Source: Erythrobacter sp. F6033 (lineage in GTDB: Bacteria; Pseudomonadota; Alphaproteobacteria; Sphingomonadales; Sphingomonadaceae). Taken from it: a stretch of DNA of 64,000 nucleotides. Both the position numbers and the translations under genes were made by a program. The notes under the pieces are model-generated. The model was not told the origin of the DNA. It saw only the letters and a program-made list of their open reading frames with translations, and did not search any database. Every line of letters begins with the position of its first letter. Within the stretch, counting starts at the first letter, position 1. Location: the NCBI RefSeq assembly GCF_023016005.1, contig NZ_JALKAZ010000001.1:2108001-2172000 (forward strand), read 5' to 3'. Shown piece by piece: positions 52,065 to 60,551 of this stretch.

Positions 52065-53162
52065 ATGGATAGGAAGAAACTAGTTCTGCTGCTCGGAGCA
52101 CTGATCATCGCGGTCGGTACTGCTTTTGCTGCGCGGAGCATGTTCGCGGAAGGCGCTGCGCCAGAGGTCCTCGCGGCACCTCAGCCAGAAGGCCCGAAAG
52201 TTCTGGTTGCCAATCGCGGTCTGCCCGCAGGCACGATCATCACAGCCGACGCGCTGGGATATCAGCAATGGCCAGAAGAGCTTGTTCAGGACGCCTACTT
52301 CATTGAAGGCGAATCTGATGTGAACCAGTTGATTGGCACTGTTGTCCGTCATCCTGTCACCGCTGGTGAGCCTGTGACCCAAGGGTCGCTCGTTAGCCCT
52401 GGTGATCGCGGCTTCCTCGCTGCGGCGCTTGGTGCCGGTATGCGAGCTGTTACTGTTCCTGTGTCTGCCCGTACCGGTGTTGCCGGCTTCGTATTCCCGG
52501 GTGACCGCGTGGATCTTCTGCTGACCCAGAAATACGAAAACAAGGTAACCGACGTTGATTTCGAAGGCGCGGAAACCATCCTTCGTAACCTTCGCGTTCT
52601 CGCGACTGACCAGTCGACCGAAACCGTAACCAACGAAGAAGGCAAGACGGTTGTTCGCGCTTTCCGTACAGTTACACTCGAAGTCACTCCGAAACTGGCC
52701 GAGAAAATTGCTGTTGCCCAAACCATGGGCACTCTCAGCCTGGTGCTTCGTTCACTCGCCGACAATCAGGCCGAGCTTGATCGCGCTATCGCAAACGGTG
52801 ACGTCAAAATCCCTGAAGGAGCCACGCCTGAAGAGGAAGAGCGTCTGCTGCGTGCGGCCGTGACCCGTCCGGTTGATGGCAAGCAGACTTACCAGACTGC
52901 GTTCGACGTATCGAAGTTCCGTCGTCAGGAAGAAGCTAAGGCCAAAGCAGCGTTGCAGGCCATGAAGCCAACTCCTCCTGCAATCGGCGTTTCGTCTTCG
53001 GCTCGCGGTGAGCCGGTTCGCACCGGTCCAACCGTCCGCGTAACCCGCGGCAAAGCGACCAGCGAAGTTCCGGTCAGCACCACACGCGGCCGTGGCACCA
53101 ATTCGTCGCTTCGCAGCTCGAGCCGACCCAACAACGCGCCATCACCACAAATCGTGCGCTGA
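52065..53162 (+). CDS. cpaB: CpaB/RcpC, Flp pilus assembly periplasmic protein
   Basis: 365 residues. N-terminal membrane helix (KLVLLLGALIIAVGTAFAARSMF), then the SAF domain (VLVANRGLPAGTIITADAL...GTVVRHPVTAGEPVT) and the RcpC-like domain (VPVSARTGVAGFVFPGDRVDLLLTQ). The C-terminus is a Ser/Arg/Thr-rich, disordered tail. It supports secretin assembly and may bind peptidoglycan. It is followed by cpaC. Confidence 0.95.
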   Translation: MDRKKLVLLLGALIIAVGTAFAARSMFAEGAAPEVLAAPQPEGPKVLVANRGLPAGTIITADALGYQQWPEELVQDAYFIEGESDVNQLIGTVVRHPVTAGEPVTQGSLVSPGDRGFLAAALGAGMRAVTVPVSARTGVAGFVFPGDRVDLLLTQKYENKVTDVDFEGAETILRNLRVLATDQSTETVTNEEGKTVVRAFRTVTLEVTPKLAEKIAVAQTMGTLSLVLRSLADNQAELDRAIANGDVKIPEGATPEEEERLLRAAVTRPVDGKQTYQTAFDVSKFRRQEEAKAKAALQAMKPTPPAIGVSSSARGEPVRTGPTVRVTRGKATSEVPVSTTRGRGTNSSLRSSSRPNNAPSPQIVR

Positions 53163-53242
53163 GGGGACATCACATGTTTCGCAAGACACAAAGTCCGAAG
53201 TCCGCCTTCGCGGCACAACGAAAGTCCACAGGGGGCCTTAAA

Positions 53243-54856
53243 ATGAAGCGCCAACTTACTGCCAAATTGCTGCTTGCGAGTATCGCAGCAGCCCCGCTTG
53301 CAGCGGTGCCGGTGGCTACCGCCACAGCCCAGCAGGTCGTTAAACCGTCGCAGGAAATTGTTCTGTCGATCGGCAAAGGCGAGCTGGTGACTATTCCGGG
53401 CTCGATGGCTGATGTCTTCGTCGCTAACGAGAACGTTGCAGACGTTCAGGTCAAATCACAGCGCCAGCTTTATGTCTTTGGTAAAGCGGGCGGTGAAACC
53501 ACTATTTACGCCAGCAATGCTCGCGGTGATGTGGTCTTCGCAGCGAATATTCGCGTCGGCAACAATATCGGCAGCATCGATCAGATGATGGCCCTTGCTA
53601 TGCCAGAAGCGAAAATCAATGTCGCAACAATGGGCACCAACACTGTATTGCTTACGGGTACAGTCAGCGCGCCTGAAGATGCAGCCGAAGCGCAGCGTCT
53701 GGTTCAGGCATTCCTTGGTGAAGACGCCAATGTCATCACCCGCTTGAAAACGGCAACGCCGCTACAGGTTAACCTGCAAGTGAAGTTTGCCGAAGTCAGC
53801 CGCAGCCTCGTTCGCGAGATCGGCGGCAACCTTTCAACCTATGATTTCTCGACCGGCGGATTCCGCGGTGCGCTCGGCACCGGTCGTCCATTGGGCAACG
53901 GCGCATTCCGCGTCGATGGCCCGATTGCGGTCGGCAACGGAGTTGCTAACCCGGCTCTTATCGTGGGCGTTGATCCGGTTACCGGAGAAAACATCACCAT
54001 CGAAGGTCCAGGCATCAACTCTGATGGCAACACCACTCTTGGTGGTTTGGGCCGCCTGTTCGGTCTGGATGTGCTGGGCGCAATGGATCTGTCCGAACGT
54101 ATCGGTCTTATCACCACGCTTTCGCAGCCAAACTTGACCGCTCTTTCGGGCGAAACTGCAACATTCCTCGCCGGCGGCGAATTCCCGATCCCGATCAGTC
54201 AGGGTCTGGGCAACGTCTCGATCGAGTATCGCAATTTCGGCGTAAGCCTAGCCTATACTCCAACCGTGCTATCGAATGGCCGGATTTCGCTTCGGGTTCG
54301 CCCGGAAGTGTCCGAGCTTTCGACACAAGGTTCGGTAACGCTCAACGGCTTCCAGGTTCCAGCGCTGACAATTCGTCGCACTGAAACAACCGTGGAACTC
54401 GGCTCAGGCCAGAGCTTCATGATTGCTGGTCTGATGAGCAGCAACTCACAAAATGCCTTGGATAAGGCGCCAGGTCTTGGCGATATTCCGATCCTCGGCA
54501 ACCTGTTCCGTTCACGCGATTATCGTCGCGGTGAAACCGAGCTGGTCATCGTTGTTACGCCGTTCCTGGTGAAGCCGGTCAACGCCAGCGACATCAAGCT
54601 GCCAACCGACGGCTATCGTTCGTCGACCGAGCTGCAACAGCTGCTTTTGAACAAACAGCATGACGGTGTTTCTGGCGAACAGCGCCCGGGACCACGCGCC
54701 GCAGATGAGGAAGCACCGCTTCCCGATGTAAGCGACGCCGATCCGTCAGCGATTGTTCCAAACAACGCTCCGAAAAAACCGCGCCGCGCGGACAACAAAG
54801 ATCGCAAGAAGAAGGACCGCACAGCAGACGCAGCGGCTCCTGGCTTCAGCCTCTAA
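53243..54856 (+). CDS. cpaC: CpaC/RcpA, outer-membrane secretin of the Tad pilus
   Basis: About 537 residues. A signal peptide (LTAKLLLASIAAAPLAAVPVATATAQ), an N0/N1-type domain (IGKGELVTIPGSMADVFVAN), a BON-like segment and the secretin domain with FLAGGEFPIPI, the VPALTIRRTETTVELGSGQSFMIAGL box and DIPILGNLFRS. The tail is Pro/Asp/Lys-rich. Two starts each have a Shine-Dalgarno sequence, 53174 and 53243. I prefer 53243 because it opens the signal peptide directly, while 53174 would add 23 charged residues. Confidence 0.94.
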   Translation: MKRQLTAKLLLASIAAAPLAAVPVATATAQQVVKPSQEIVLSIGKGELVTIPGSMADVFVANENVADVQVKSQRQLYVFGKAGGETTIYASNARGDVVFAANIRVGNNIGSIDQMMALAMPEAKINVATMGTNTVLLTGTVSAPEDAAEAQRLVQAFLGEDANVITRLKTATPLQVNLQVKFAEVSRSLVREIGGNLSTYDFSTGGFRGALGTGRPLGNGAFRVDGPIAVGNGVANPALIVGVDPVTGENITIEGPGINSDGNTTLGGLGRLFGLDVLGAMDLSERIGLITTLSQPNLTALSGETATFLAGGEFPIPISQGLGNVSIEYRNFGVSLAYTPTVLSNGRISLRVRPEVSELSTQGSVTLNGFQVPALTIRRTETTVELGSGQSFMIAGLMSSNSQNALDKAPGLGDIPILGNLFRSRDYRRGETELVIVVTPFLVKPVNASDIKLPTDGYRSSTELQQLLLNKQHDGVSGEQRPGPRAADEEAPLPDVSDADPSAIVPNNAPKKPRRADNKDRKKKDRTADAAAPGFSL

Positions 54857-54875
54857 TTCGAGAAAGGTGAGAACG

Positions 54876-55523
54876 ATGCTCATTGCACGGAAAAGCAAAC
54901 TCGCGGGGGCTCTCGCACTTTCGATTGGCCTGATCACAGCAGGCTGCGGCGGTGTTGCGACAAACACTTCGCTTTACAGCACCAAACAGGCGGTGGTGGA
55001 ACGCACGAACTTCACGTTCGATGTGCAGACCAACGCATCTGGCCTTCCAATCGGCGAGCAATCGCGATTGAACGGTTGGTTCGAAGCGATGGACCTTCGC
55101 TATGGTGATCGTGTCACTATCGAAGATCCTGCGAACAGCACGGCTGTTTCGACCGCGGTCAACGATCTGGCGGGCCGCTACGGCATTATCGTCAGCAAAG
55201 TTGCGCCGACCACCGCAGGCTATCTCCAGCCGGGTCAGGCACGTGTGGTTATCACACGGTCTTCGGCATCGGTTCCGGGTTGCCCCGATTGGTCAGCCAA
55301 ATCGGATACTAACTATATGAACGCAAACAGCCCGGGATATGGCTGCGGCGTTAACAGCAATCTGGCGGCAATGATCGCCAATCCGGAAGACCTTCTCGAA
55401 GGTCAAAAGGGTACGGGCGAGACAGTCATCGTGACTGGCACCAAAGCCATCGACACATATCGCGAAACACCGCCAACAGGGGCCGGTGGCCTTCAAAGCG
55501 CGCAAGCCGAAGGGGGACAGTAA
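54876..55523 (+). CDS. cpaD: CpaD, Tad pilus lipoprotein
   Basis: 215 residues with a lipoprotein signal (LALSIGLITAGCGG) and the CpaD domain (VARVVITRSSASVPGCPDWS...GYGCGVNSNLAAMIANPEDLL), with the conserved Cys and NPxD. It is thought to stabilise the secretin channel. The ATG at 54876 follows AGAAAGG. The longer frame upstream overlaps the end of cpaC. Confidence 0.95.
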   Translation: MLIARKSKLAGALALSIGLITAGCGGVATNTSLYSTKQAVVERTNFTFDVQTNASGLPIGEQSRLNGWFEAMDLRYGDRVTIEDPANSTAVSTAVNDLAGRYGIIVSKVAPTTAGYLQPGQARVVITRSSASVPGCPDWSAKSDTNYMNANSPGYGCGVNSNLAAMIANPEDLLEGQKGTGETVIVTGTKAIDTYRETPPTGAGGLQSAQAEGGQ

Positions 55524-55526
55524 GTC

Positions 55527-56810
55527 ATGAATGCTCCATGGAAATCAGGTCTACCCGGCAACCGCGACGCCTTCGCTGCCTATATCTGCGACGATGCTGC
55601 TCTGGACGTATTGCGTCCAGTCGTCATCGAAATGGGATGGCAGCCTGAAAAATGTAACAAAGGCGGCCTTCGTAACGCGATCCAATCGCTGTCTGTTAGC
55701 GCGAGCCCGGCCATTCTGGTCGTTGATCTTTCGGAAAGCGGTGATCCGCTCAACGACATCAACGCACTGGCCGAAGTTTGCGAACCGGGCACCGTTGTGA
55801 TCGCCATTGGTCAGGTCAATGATGTACGCTTGTACCGCGACCTCGTCGCCAGCGGCATCCACGACTATCTGCTGAAGCCGCTCAACGCACAGCAGCTGCA
55901 CGATTCATTGAATCAGGCGCTGGCTGTCTTCACATCACCTAAAGCGGGCGATGGCGAAACTGCCAAGCGGCACATTTCGACTGCAGTCGTGGGTACACGT
56001 GGCGGTGTTGGCGCATCAACGCTGGCAACTTCGCTGGCGTGGCTGTTCAGCGGCGAGCATGAATCTCCGACTGCGCTGCTGGATCTCGACATCCACTTCG
56101 GCACAGGCGCGCTCGCGCTTGATCTGGAGCCGGGCCGAGGTCTCACCGACGCTATCGACAATCCAAGCCGGATTGACGGACTGTTCATTGAACGCGCAAT
56201 GACGCGTGCCAGTGAAACGCTGTCGATCCTGTCGGCAGAGGCACCGATCAGCCAACCGCTAATGACCGATGGTTCTGCATTCGTGCAGCTCGAAGAAGAG
56301 TTCCGCTCTGCATTCGAGATGACCGTCATCGACATGCCGCGCAACATGCTGATCAACTTCCCGCATCTGCTTGCAGACGTGAACCTTGTGGTTCTGACGT
56401 GCGATCTGACGCTGGCATCGGCACGCGATACAATCCGTATCCTGTCATGGTTGAAAACGAACGCTGCGCATGCGCATCCGATGATCGTTTGCAACAAGGT
56501 GCAGCCGGGTGTGGCAGAGATCAGCAAGACTGATTTCGAAGCCTCAATCGAACGCAAAATCGATTTCGTCGTCCCTTACGATGCGAAGGCAGCCGCCAAC
56601 GCAGCCAAGCTGGGCCAGGTGTTTGTCGAAGCGAACAAATCGAGCAAGGCTACCGCTGTCATCAGTCAGCTGGCCGAGCGTATCACGGGCGCGAGCGAGG
56701 ACGACATGTCTTCGATCACAGAAGAGAAAAAATCGCTGCTTGGCGGTTTTGATCTGAAATCGCTGCTCGCGAAGAAAGACAAAGCGCCAGTGGAAGAGCC
56801 AGCTGAATAA
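55527..56810 (+). CDS. cpaE: CpaE, MinD-like ATPase for pilus localisation
   Basis: 427 residues. An N-terminal receiver-like domain (CDDAALDVLRPVVIEMGW, LLKPLNAQQLHDSL) and a ParA/MinD-type ATPase with the deviant Walker A GTRGGVGAST. CpaE places the secretion machine at the pole in Caulobacter. It begins 3 bp after cpaD. The tail is Lys-rich with LLGGFDLKSLLAKKD. It is followed by the gap where cpaF would be expected. Confidence 0.94.
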   Translation: MNAPWKSGLPGNRDAFAAYICDDAALDVLRPVVIEMGWQPEKCNKGGLRNAIQSLSVSASPAILVVDLSESGDPLNDINALAEVCEPGTVVIAIGQVNDVRLYRDLVASGIHDYLLKPLNAQQLHDSLNQALAVFTSPKAGDGETAKRHISTAVVGTRGGVGASTLATSLAWLFSGEHESPTALLDLDIHFGTGALALDLEPGRGLTDAIDNPSRIDGLFIERAMTRASETLSILSAEAPISQPLMTDGSAFVQLEEEFRSAFEMTVIDMPRNMLINFPHLLADVNLVVLTCDLTLASARDTIRILSWLKTNAAHAHPMIVCNKVQPGVAEISKTDFEASIERKIDFVVPYDAKAAANAAKLGQVFVEANKSSKATAVISQLAERITGASEDDMSSITEEKKSLLGGFDLKSLLAKKDKAPVEEPAE

Positions 56811-56940
56811 GCAGTCTTCCACGGCATCCGACCCTGACCATTTCGGTTCAGGTTCGGCTGCGGCGGGCCGTTTCGTCGGCCCAATGAGGCAATGCTGCGA
56901 ACCGCGCAGCGCAACGTGTTGAAACAGGCGGGAAACTACA
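56811..56940 (+). other. 130-bp gap between cpaE and tadB with three consecutive hairpins, no cpaF
   Basis: In most Tad loci the motor ATPase cpaF/tadA follows cpaE. Here only 130 bp lie between cpaE and tadB. They contain three inverted repeats: CCGACCCTGA (56828-56837) / TCAGGTTCGG (56848-56857), GGGCCG / CGGCCC (56865-56882) and GCTGCG / CGCAGC (56894-56910). None has a T-run. They may fold in the mRNA and tune cpaE versus tadB expression. Confidence 0.5.
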
Positions 56941-57912
56941 ATGGATTTTACCCAAACCCTGCTCATTACAGTCGGCATCTTTGCCGTGATCGTGCTGGCC
57001 TATTTGGCCTTTAGCGGTCCGGCCGTCGGCTCTGCGCAAAAACGCCGTCTCGATGCATTGCGTTATCGCCATTCCGAGAATGCGAACACCAAAATGGAAT
57101 CGCAGCTCAAGAAAGCGATCGCTGCGCGCAAACCGAAAGCCCACCATGTCGCGGGATCGGGTTCGCGTATGGAAGCTTTGGCCGTTCGGCTGGACCGGAC
57201 CGGCAAAGGCTGGACTATAACACAATACGTCTACGCGTCGCTTGGCCTGGCCGTTGTGATCGCGATGGCCGTGTTTATGCAAAGCGGTGCAATTCTGCTT
57301 TCGCTGGGCGTTGGCTTGGTGATCGGTGCTGGCTTGCCGCACCTAGTCGTCGGCTTCTTCATCAACAAGCGGACCGCCGGGTTCAACGAGAAATTCCCTG
57401 ACGGCATTGAATTGCTGGTGCGCGGTTTGCGTTCCGGCCTGCCAGTGACGGAGACGCTTGGCGTTGTCGCTCAGGAAGTCGACGGCCCCGTCGGCATCGA
57501 ATTCAAAGGCATCGTGGAACGCATCAAGATCGGTAAAACGATGGAAGACGCGTTGCAGGATACCGCGGATCGTCTCGGCATCCCAGAGTTTAACTTCTTC
57601 TGCATCACGCTTGCGATCCAGCGCGAAACCGGTGGTAACCTCGCCGAAACGCTGTCGAACCTCGCAGACGTGCTGCGCAAACGTGCGCAGATGAAGCTGA
57701 AGATCAAAGCGATGAGCTCAGAATCAAAAGCGTCCGCCTACATCGTTGGCTCCCTGCCCTTCATCGTGTTCGGCCTGATCTACATGATCAACCCGGGCTA
57801 TATCGGCGGCTTTTTCTACGAAGACCGTTTGATCATCGCCGGCCTTGGCGGGCTCGTCTGGATGAGCATCGGGGTCTTTATCATGGCCAAGATGGTCAAT
57901 TTCGAAATTTGA
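56941..57912 (+). CDS. tadB: TadB/CpaG, Tad inner-membrane platform protein
   Basis: 323 residues of the type II secretion F family (PilC-like). An N-terminal membrane helix, two central helices (about 95-145), the T2SSF domain (LLVRGLRSGLPVTETLGVVAQEVDGPV and FCITLAIQRETGGNLAETLSNLADVLR) and C-terminal helices. It pairs with TadC in the inner membrane and normally interacts with the CpaF ATPase. Confidence 0.94.
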   Translation: MDFTQTLLITVGIFAVIVLAYLAFSGPAVGSAQKRRLDALRYRHSENANTKMESQLKKAIAARKPKAHHVAGSGSRMEALAVRLDRTGKGWTITQYVYASLGLAVVIAMAVFMQSGAILLSLGVGLVIGAGLPHLVVGFFINKRTAGFNEKFPDGIELLVRGLRSGLPVTETLGVVAQEVDGPVGIEFKGIVERIKIGKTMEDALQDTADRLGIPEFNFFCITLAIQRETGGNLAETLSNLADVLRKRAQMKLKIKAMSSESKASAYIVGSLPFIVFGLIYMINPGYIGGFFYEDRLIIAGLGGLVWMSIGVFIMAKMVNFEI

Positions 57913-57930
57913 TGCGGGAAGGAATTAGCA

Positions 57931-58932
57931 ATGCTTGAACAACCCGCAGGACCAACGCTGCTTGGCTTCGACGTCGTCGTCGTAGGCACCATTCTGGCCG
58001 GACTCGCCGCTTTTGCCGTTGTCATGGCAATCTATGCTGCGGTCACGATCAAGGACCCTATGGCCAAGCGCGTCAAATCGCTTGAGGCACGCCGCGACGA
58101 ATTGAAAGCTGGCGTGATCACAGCCGGTACGAAAAAACGCGCAAGCCTGGTCCGTAAGACCGACGGCACCGATAAAATGAAAGAGCGGCTCGACAGCATG
58201 AAAGTGCTGCAGGAGAGCCAGCTTGAAGTGATCCAGCAAAAGCTGGCCCATGCCGGTATTCGCAATAAAGAGCTCGCCGTGTACATCATTGGTGCACGCG
58301 CGGTTCTTCCAATTGTGTTCGGCATTCTCGGCTTTGCGGTGATCTACTGGATCGACTTCTTCCCAGACTGGGGCCCGATCAAGCGTCTCGGCGCGATGTC
58401 GGCGATCCTGTTCCTGTCCTACAAGGGCCCGGAAATCTTCCTGTCCAACAAATCGTCCAAGCGGACGGCGGAAATCCAAAAGGGTTTGCCAGACGCGCTC
58501 GATTTGCTCGTGATTTGCGCCGAAGCCGGTCTGACGGTCGACGCAGCGTTCAACCGCGTGGCGAAAGAACTGGGCCGGGCTTATCCCGAACTGGGTGACG
58601 AATTCGCACTTACCGCAATTGAGCTGTCGTTCCTCAACGAACGGCGTCAGGCGTTTAACAACCTCGCCTACCGCGTCGATCTCGAAGCGGTCAAAGGCGT
58701 GGTGACAACCATGGTTCAAACGGAACGCTACGGTACTCCGCTGGCATCGGCACTCCGCGTGCTGTCGGCTGAATTCCGTAACGAGCGTATGATGCGCGCC
58801 GAAGAAAAAGCCGCGCGTCTGCCGGCGATTATGACGGTTCCGCTCATTCTGTTCATTCTTCCTGTGCTCTTCATCGTGATCCTTGGCCCAGCGGCCTGCT
58901 CGATCTCCGATGCTCTGATCAACAAGGAATAA
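57931..58932 (+). CDS. tadC: TadC/CpaH, Tad inner-membrane platform protein
   Basis: 333 residues, paralogous in design to TadB. An N-terminal helix, two more near 120-165, the T2SSF domain (LPDALDLLVICAEAGLTVDAAFNRVAKELG and FNNLAYRVDLEAVKGVVTTM) and a C-terminal membrane segment LPAIMTVPLILFILPVLFIVIL. It starts 18 bp after tadB and is last of the locus, followed by a strong terminator. Confidence 0.94.
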   Translation: MLEQPAGPTLLGFDVVVVGTILAGLAAFAVVMAIYAAVTIKDPMAKRVKSLEARRDELKAGVITAGTKKRASLVRKTDGTDKMKERLDSMKVLQESQLEVIQQKLAHAGIRNKELAVYIIGARAVLPIVFGILGFAVIYWIDFFPDWGPIKRLGAMSAILFLSYKGPEIFLSNKSSKRTAEIQKGLPDALDLLVICAEAGLTVDAAFNRVAKELGRAYPELGDEFALTAIELSFLNERRQAFNNLAYRVDLEAVKGVVTTMVQTERYGTPLASALRVLSAEFRNERMMRAEEKAARLPAIMTVPLILFILPVLFIVILGPAACSISDALINKE

Positions 58933-58974
58933 AAGTTACGAGTAAATCGAGGCACGATTACTCGGATAAACGAA

Positions 58975-59007
58975 GGGGTCGTTCAGGTTCGCCTGAGCGG
59001 CCCCTTT
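58975..59007 (+). terminator. Intrinsic terminator after tadC
   Basis: A 13-bp stem GGGGTCGTTCAGG / CCTGAGCGGCCCC with a TTCG loop, followed by TTT. It lies between the convergent tadC and marR-type genes. Confidence 0.88.
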
Positions 59008-59022
59008 GCAATTGGAGCGGGA

Positions 59023-59517
59023 TTATTCCGCCAGTTCACCGATTTGTGCAGCGCGTTTGCGCATCCGGCCAAGCAGCTCGCGGAACTGGAGCCGCTCTTG
59101 CGGAGTGAAACCTTCGAACAGTTCGCTCTCGCTGGCGATAACAAGTGGCATCACCTCGCGGTGGATCGCCCGCCCCTCTTCCGTCAATTCCAGCAAGTGC
59201 GAGCGCCCATCGCTTTCATTGGGCACACGCCCGATCAGACCGCGCTCCTCCAGCACCTTGCACGCGCGGTTCACCGCAACCTTGTCCATTAGGGTGGCCT
59301 GCGTAAGCGCCTGCTGCGTCGCAGCGTCGGTTTCGCTATCGCCAAGCACAGCCATCACGCGCCACTCTGGCACCTTGAGGCCAAAGCGCCGCCGATACCG
59401 TTCGGACATTAAGTCACTGACAGCGTTTGAGGTAATCGAAAGCTGGTACGGCAAAAACTCCGCCAGCCGCCAATCGGTTTGCGATTGCTCTGAATTGTCG
59501 TTTGCAGTCTTACTCAT
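59023..59517 (-). CDS. MarR-family transcriptional regulator
   Basis: 164 residues with a winged helix (YRRRFGLKVPEWRVMAVLGDSE, ATLMDKVAVNRACKVLEERGLIGR and RVPNESDGRSHLLELTEEG). MarR proteins dimerise and are usually repressors released by phenolic or CoA-linked ligands. It sits just upstream of the enoyl-CoA hydratase gene, with about 50 bp between the two genes on the same strand, so a role in regulating the CoA-thioester genes here is plausible. No operator was identified. Confidence 0.93.
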   Translation of the reverse strand: MSKTANDNSEQSQTDWRLAEFLPYQLSITSNAVSDLMSERYRRRFGLKVPEWRVMAVLGDSETDAATQQALTQATLMDKVAVNRACKVLEERGLIGRVPNESDGRSHLLELTEEGRAIHREVMPLVIASESELFEGFTPQERLQFRELLGRMRKRAAQIGELAE

Positions 59518-59565
59518 GGCGATGGTTTCTCATGAAACCATCGCCTTTTGCAAGTCCCCGCCCGT

Positions 59566-60438
59566 TTACGAGTAAGGCCGCTCATCCCACCATGGGTAGA
59601 AATCGGGCATGTCTTCGCTGACTTTCGCGGGATATTCCGGTGTGCGCTTCTCCAAGAAGCTGGCGATACCCTCTTTCGCATCTGCGCCGCGCGAAAGGCG
59701 ATAGATGGCGCGGCTATCAATCTTGTGCGCTTCCATAGGATGGTCGGTGTTCATCAGACGCCACATCATCGCCCGCGTCATTGCAACGGACACGGCGGAT
59801 GTATTGTCAGCGATTTCGCGGCCAATCTCGCGGGCCGCCTGCATTAGGCCGCCTTGCGAATGGATCGAGCGGATCAATCCGCCCGCTTTGGCTTCCTCGG
59901 CATCGAAAACACGGCCCGAGTAACACCATTCTAGGGCCTGACTGATGCCAACAAGGCGCGGGAGGAACCAGCTTGAAGCAGCCTCGGGCACAATCCCTCG
60001 GCGCGCGAATACAAAGCCGTATCGCGCGTTGTCGCTTGCCAATCGAATATCCATCGCAAGTTGCATAGTCGCACCCACACCTACGGCGACACCGTTGCAG
60101 GCCGAGATAAGCGGTTTCTTGCTTTCAAATAAACGCAACGTCAGCAATCCGCCCCCGTCGCGAACGCGCTCATCGGAAAGATCATCAACCTCATTCGGGT
60201 CGGAGAACACATGCCCTCCCCCTTCCGGCGTTAAATCCGCGCCTGCACAAAAGGCCCGATCGCCGCTACCGGTGAAGATCACCGCCCGAACGCCATCATC
60301 CGCGTCAATATCGTCCATCGCCACCATGATCTCCGCGCCCATAGTGCGCGTATAGGCGTTCATTTTTTCTGGGCGATTTAACGTGATGGTCGCAATGCCA
60401 TCGGCTTTCTCGACAAGAATCTGGGTGTGGTCGGTCAT
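59566..60438 (-). CDS. Enoyl-CoA hydratase/isomerase family protein
   Basis: 290 residues of the crotonase superfamily, acting on CoA thioesters, usually hydrating 2-enoyl-CoA. ITLNRPEKMNAYTRTM and the oxyanion-hole segments FTGSGDRAFCAGADL and ISACNGVAVGVGATMQLAMDIRLA are visible. The true start is the ATG at 60438 (MTDHTQIL). The open frame to 60552 covers the divergent promoter. Tail: PEYPAKVSEDMPDFYPWW, often seen in a sphingomonad/actinobacterial subgroup linked to sterol or fatty-acid catabolism. Two acyl-CoA dehydrogenases lie 1.2 kb away. Confidence 0.93.
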   Translation of the reverse strand: MTDHTQILVEKADGIATITLNRPEKMNAYTRTMGAEIMVAMDDIDADDGVRAVIFTGSGDRAFCAGADLTPEGGGHVFSDPNEVDDLSDERVRDGGGLLTLRLFESKKPLISACNGVAVGVGATMQLAMDIRLASDNARYGFVFARRGIVPEAASSWFLPRLVGISQALEWCYSGRVFDAEEAKAGGLIRSIHSQGGLMQAAREIGREIADNTSAVSVAMTRAMMWRLMNTDHPMEAHKIDSRAIYRLSRGADAKEGIASFLEKRTPEYPAKVSEDMPDFYPWWDERPYS

Positions 60439-60462
60439 TTCAGTCTCTCCTTGAAACCGTAT

Positions 60463-60544
60463 CTGACACACTGGTCTGAGACAGAAAACCCCGCGCCATC
60501 GATTTGCGGAGGCTGTTTTGCACATAAGCGTGGCTGACACACTG
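60463..60544. promoter_or_regulatory. Two 11-bp direct repeats in the divergent echA-like/sulfotransferase promoter
   Basis: CTGACACACTG occurs at 60463-60473 and again at 60534-60544, in the 113-base space between the two divergent genes. The repeats probably bind a regulator. A third partial copy (CTGAGACAG) follows the first. Confidence 0.4.
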
Positions 60545-60551
60545 CGAGCCA

